A stretch of DNA of 41,740 nucleotides, taken from the NCBI GenBank assembly GCA_021295675.1, contig JAGWBY010000004.1:2906-44645 (forward strand). The letters run 5' to 3'. Of the stretch, positions 41,694 to 41,740 are shown piece by piece; the first letter of the stretch is position 1, and each line of letters opens with the position of its first letter. The translations under genes and the position numbers were made by a program. The stretch is from Candidatus Latescibacterota bacterium. GTDB taxonomy: Bacteria; Latescibacterota; UBA2968; UBA8231. Under the pieces are notes generated by a model. The model saw nothing but the letters and a program-made list of their open reading frames with translations. It did no database searches and was not told the DNA's origin.

Positions 41694-41740
41694 ATGGCTG
41701 AAGTACTCGATTTTACCAAACCTCATGTGTTGAGAGACAA
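41694..41740 (+). CDS. Start of a gene running off the window
   Basis: ATG 41694 has a strong AGGAG 8 bases upstream, and the frame stays open to the edge (MAEVLDFTKPHVLRD, 15 residues). The opening resembles that of some HigA-type antitoxins or small regulators (KPHVLR...), but this is too short to name. The 85 bp between this and the previous stop holds nothing else clear. Confidence 0.45.
   Translation, partial: MAEVLDFTKPHVLRD

Noticed and set aside
41628..41699. A 24-codon frame before the last gene
   Set aside because: It has no SD, overlaps the SD and start of the next gene, and has no recognisable product.

Overview
The window looks like a chromosome fragment from an uncultured Gram-negative (diderm) bacterium. 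The cell-envelope evidence is lipobox signal peptides, two SurA/parvulin-like lipoproteins, and large exported proteins that look outer-membrane associated. Several phytanoyl-CoA dioxygenase-like genes, TIM-barrel sugar isomerases, a sialidase, and FG-GAP/ASPIC and FlgD-like surface proteins would suit a Latescibacterota/Poribacteria-like lineage. That placement is inference from gene content only. I saw no rRNA, tRNA, CRISPR array or transposase gene.

Layout. 1-2585 (+): a sugar-acid/sugar catabolism run, with a 5'-truncated HpcH/HpaI aldolase, a frameshifted mannonate dehydratase-like gene and a sugar phosphate isomerase/epimerase. 2589-7944 (-): two tandem NodB-like deacetylase paralogues, an isochorismatase-like hydrolase, a DegT-type aminotransferase and a TPR lipoprotein. 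8257-12429 (+): a pentapeptide-repeat protein with a degenerate channel-like C-terminus, a CRTAC1-like FG-GAP/ASPIC lipoprotein and an aldo/keto reductase. 12433-18610: two SurA-like lipoproteins (-) flank a fused transporter/spermidine synthase-like protein (+). 18649-19458 (-): a YcsI/DUF1445 protein. 19503-32594 (-): about 13 kb holding five very large exported proteins, two paralogous ~940-970 aa probable outer-membrane proteins and three discoidin-like proteins ending in FlgD-like modules. 32811-35431 (+): a secreted CBM9-like protein and two phytanoyl-CoA dioxygenase paralogues, one of which has lost its catalytic residues. 35437-38227 (-): a multi-spanning membrane protein and an amidohydrolase. 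38308-41740 (+): a MORN-repeat protein, a frameshifted dioxygenase, a sialidase, a glycine-rich exported protein and the start of one more gene.

The window also carries at least seven palindromic, MITE-like elements. Five (family A) have CTGATGTTAC-type ends and 7-9 bp target duplications of form TTA..TAA. Two (family B) have different ends (CTTAGTACACGACAGTA) but the same hairpin core. Three family A copies sit exactly on the stop codon of a neighbouring gene, which the target duplication preserves.

The best candidate for an undescribed system is the 19.5-32.6 kb exported-protein cluster with its neighbouring SurA-like chaperones. The sequence supports a co-directional gene set built from two paralogous families. 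A role in surface assembly or glycan binding is inference. The flanking genes (deacetylases, sialidase, uronate-type enzymes, amidohydrolase, CBM9-like protein) fit a lifestyle of processing complex, possibly host- or algae-derived, glycans and small organics.
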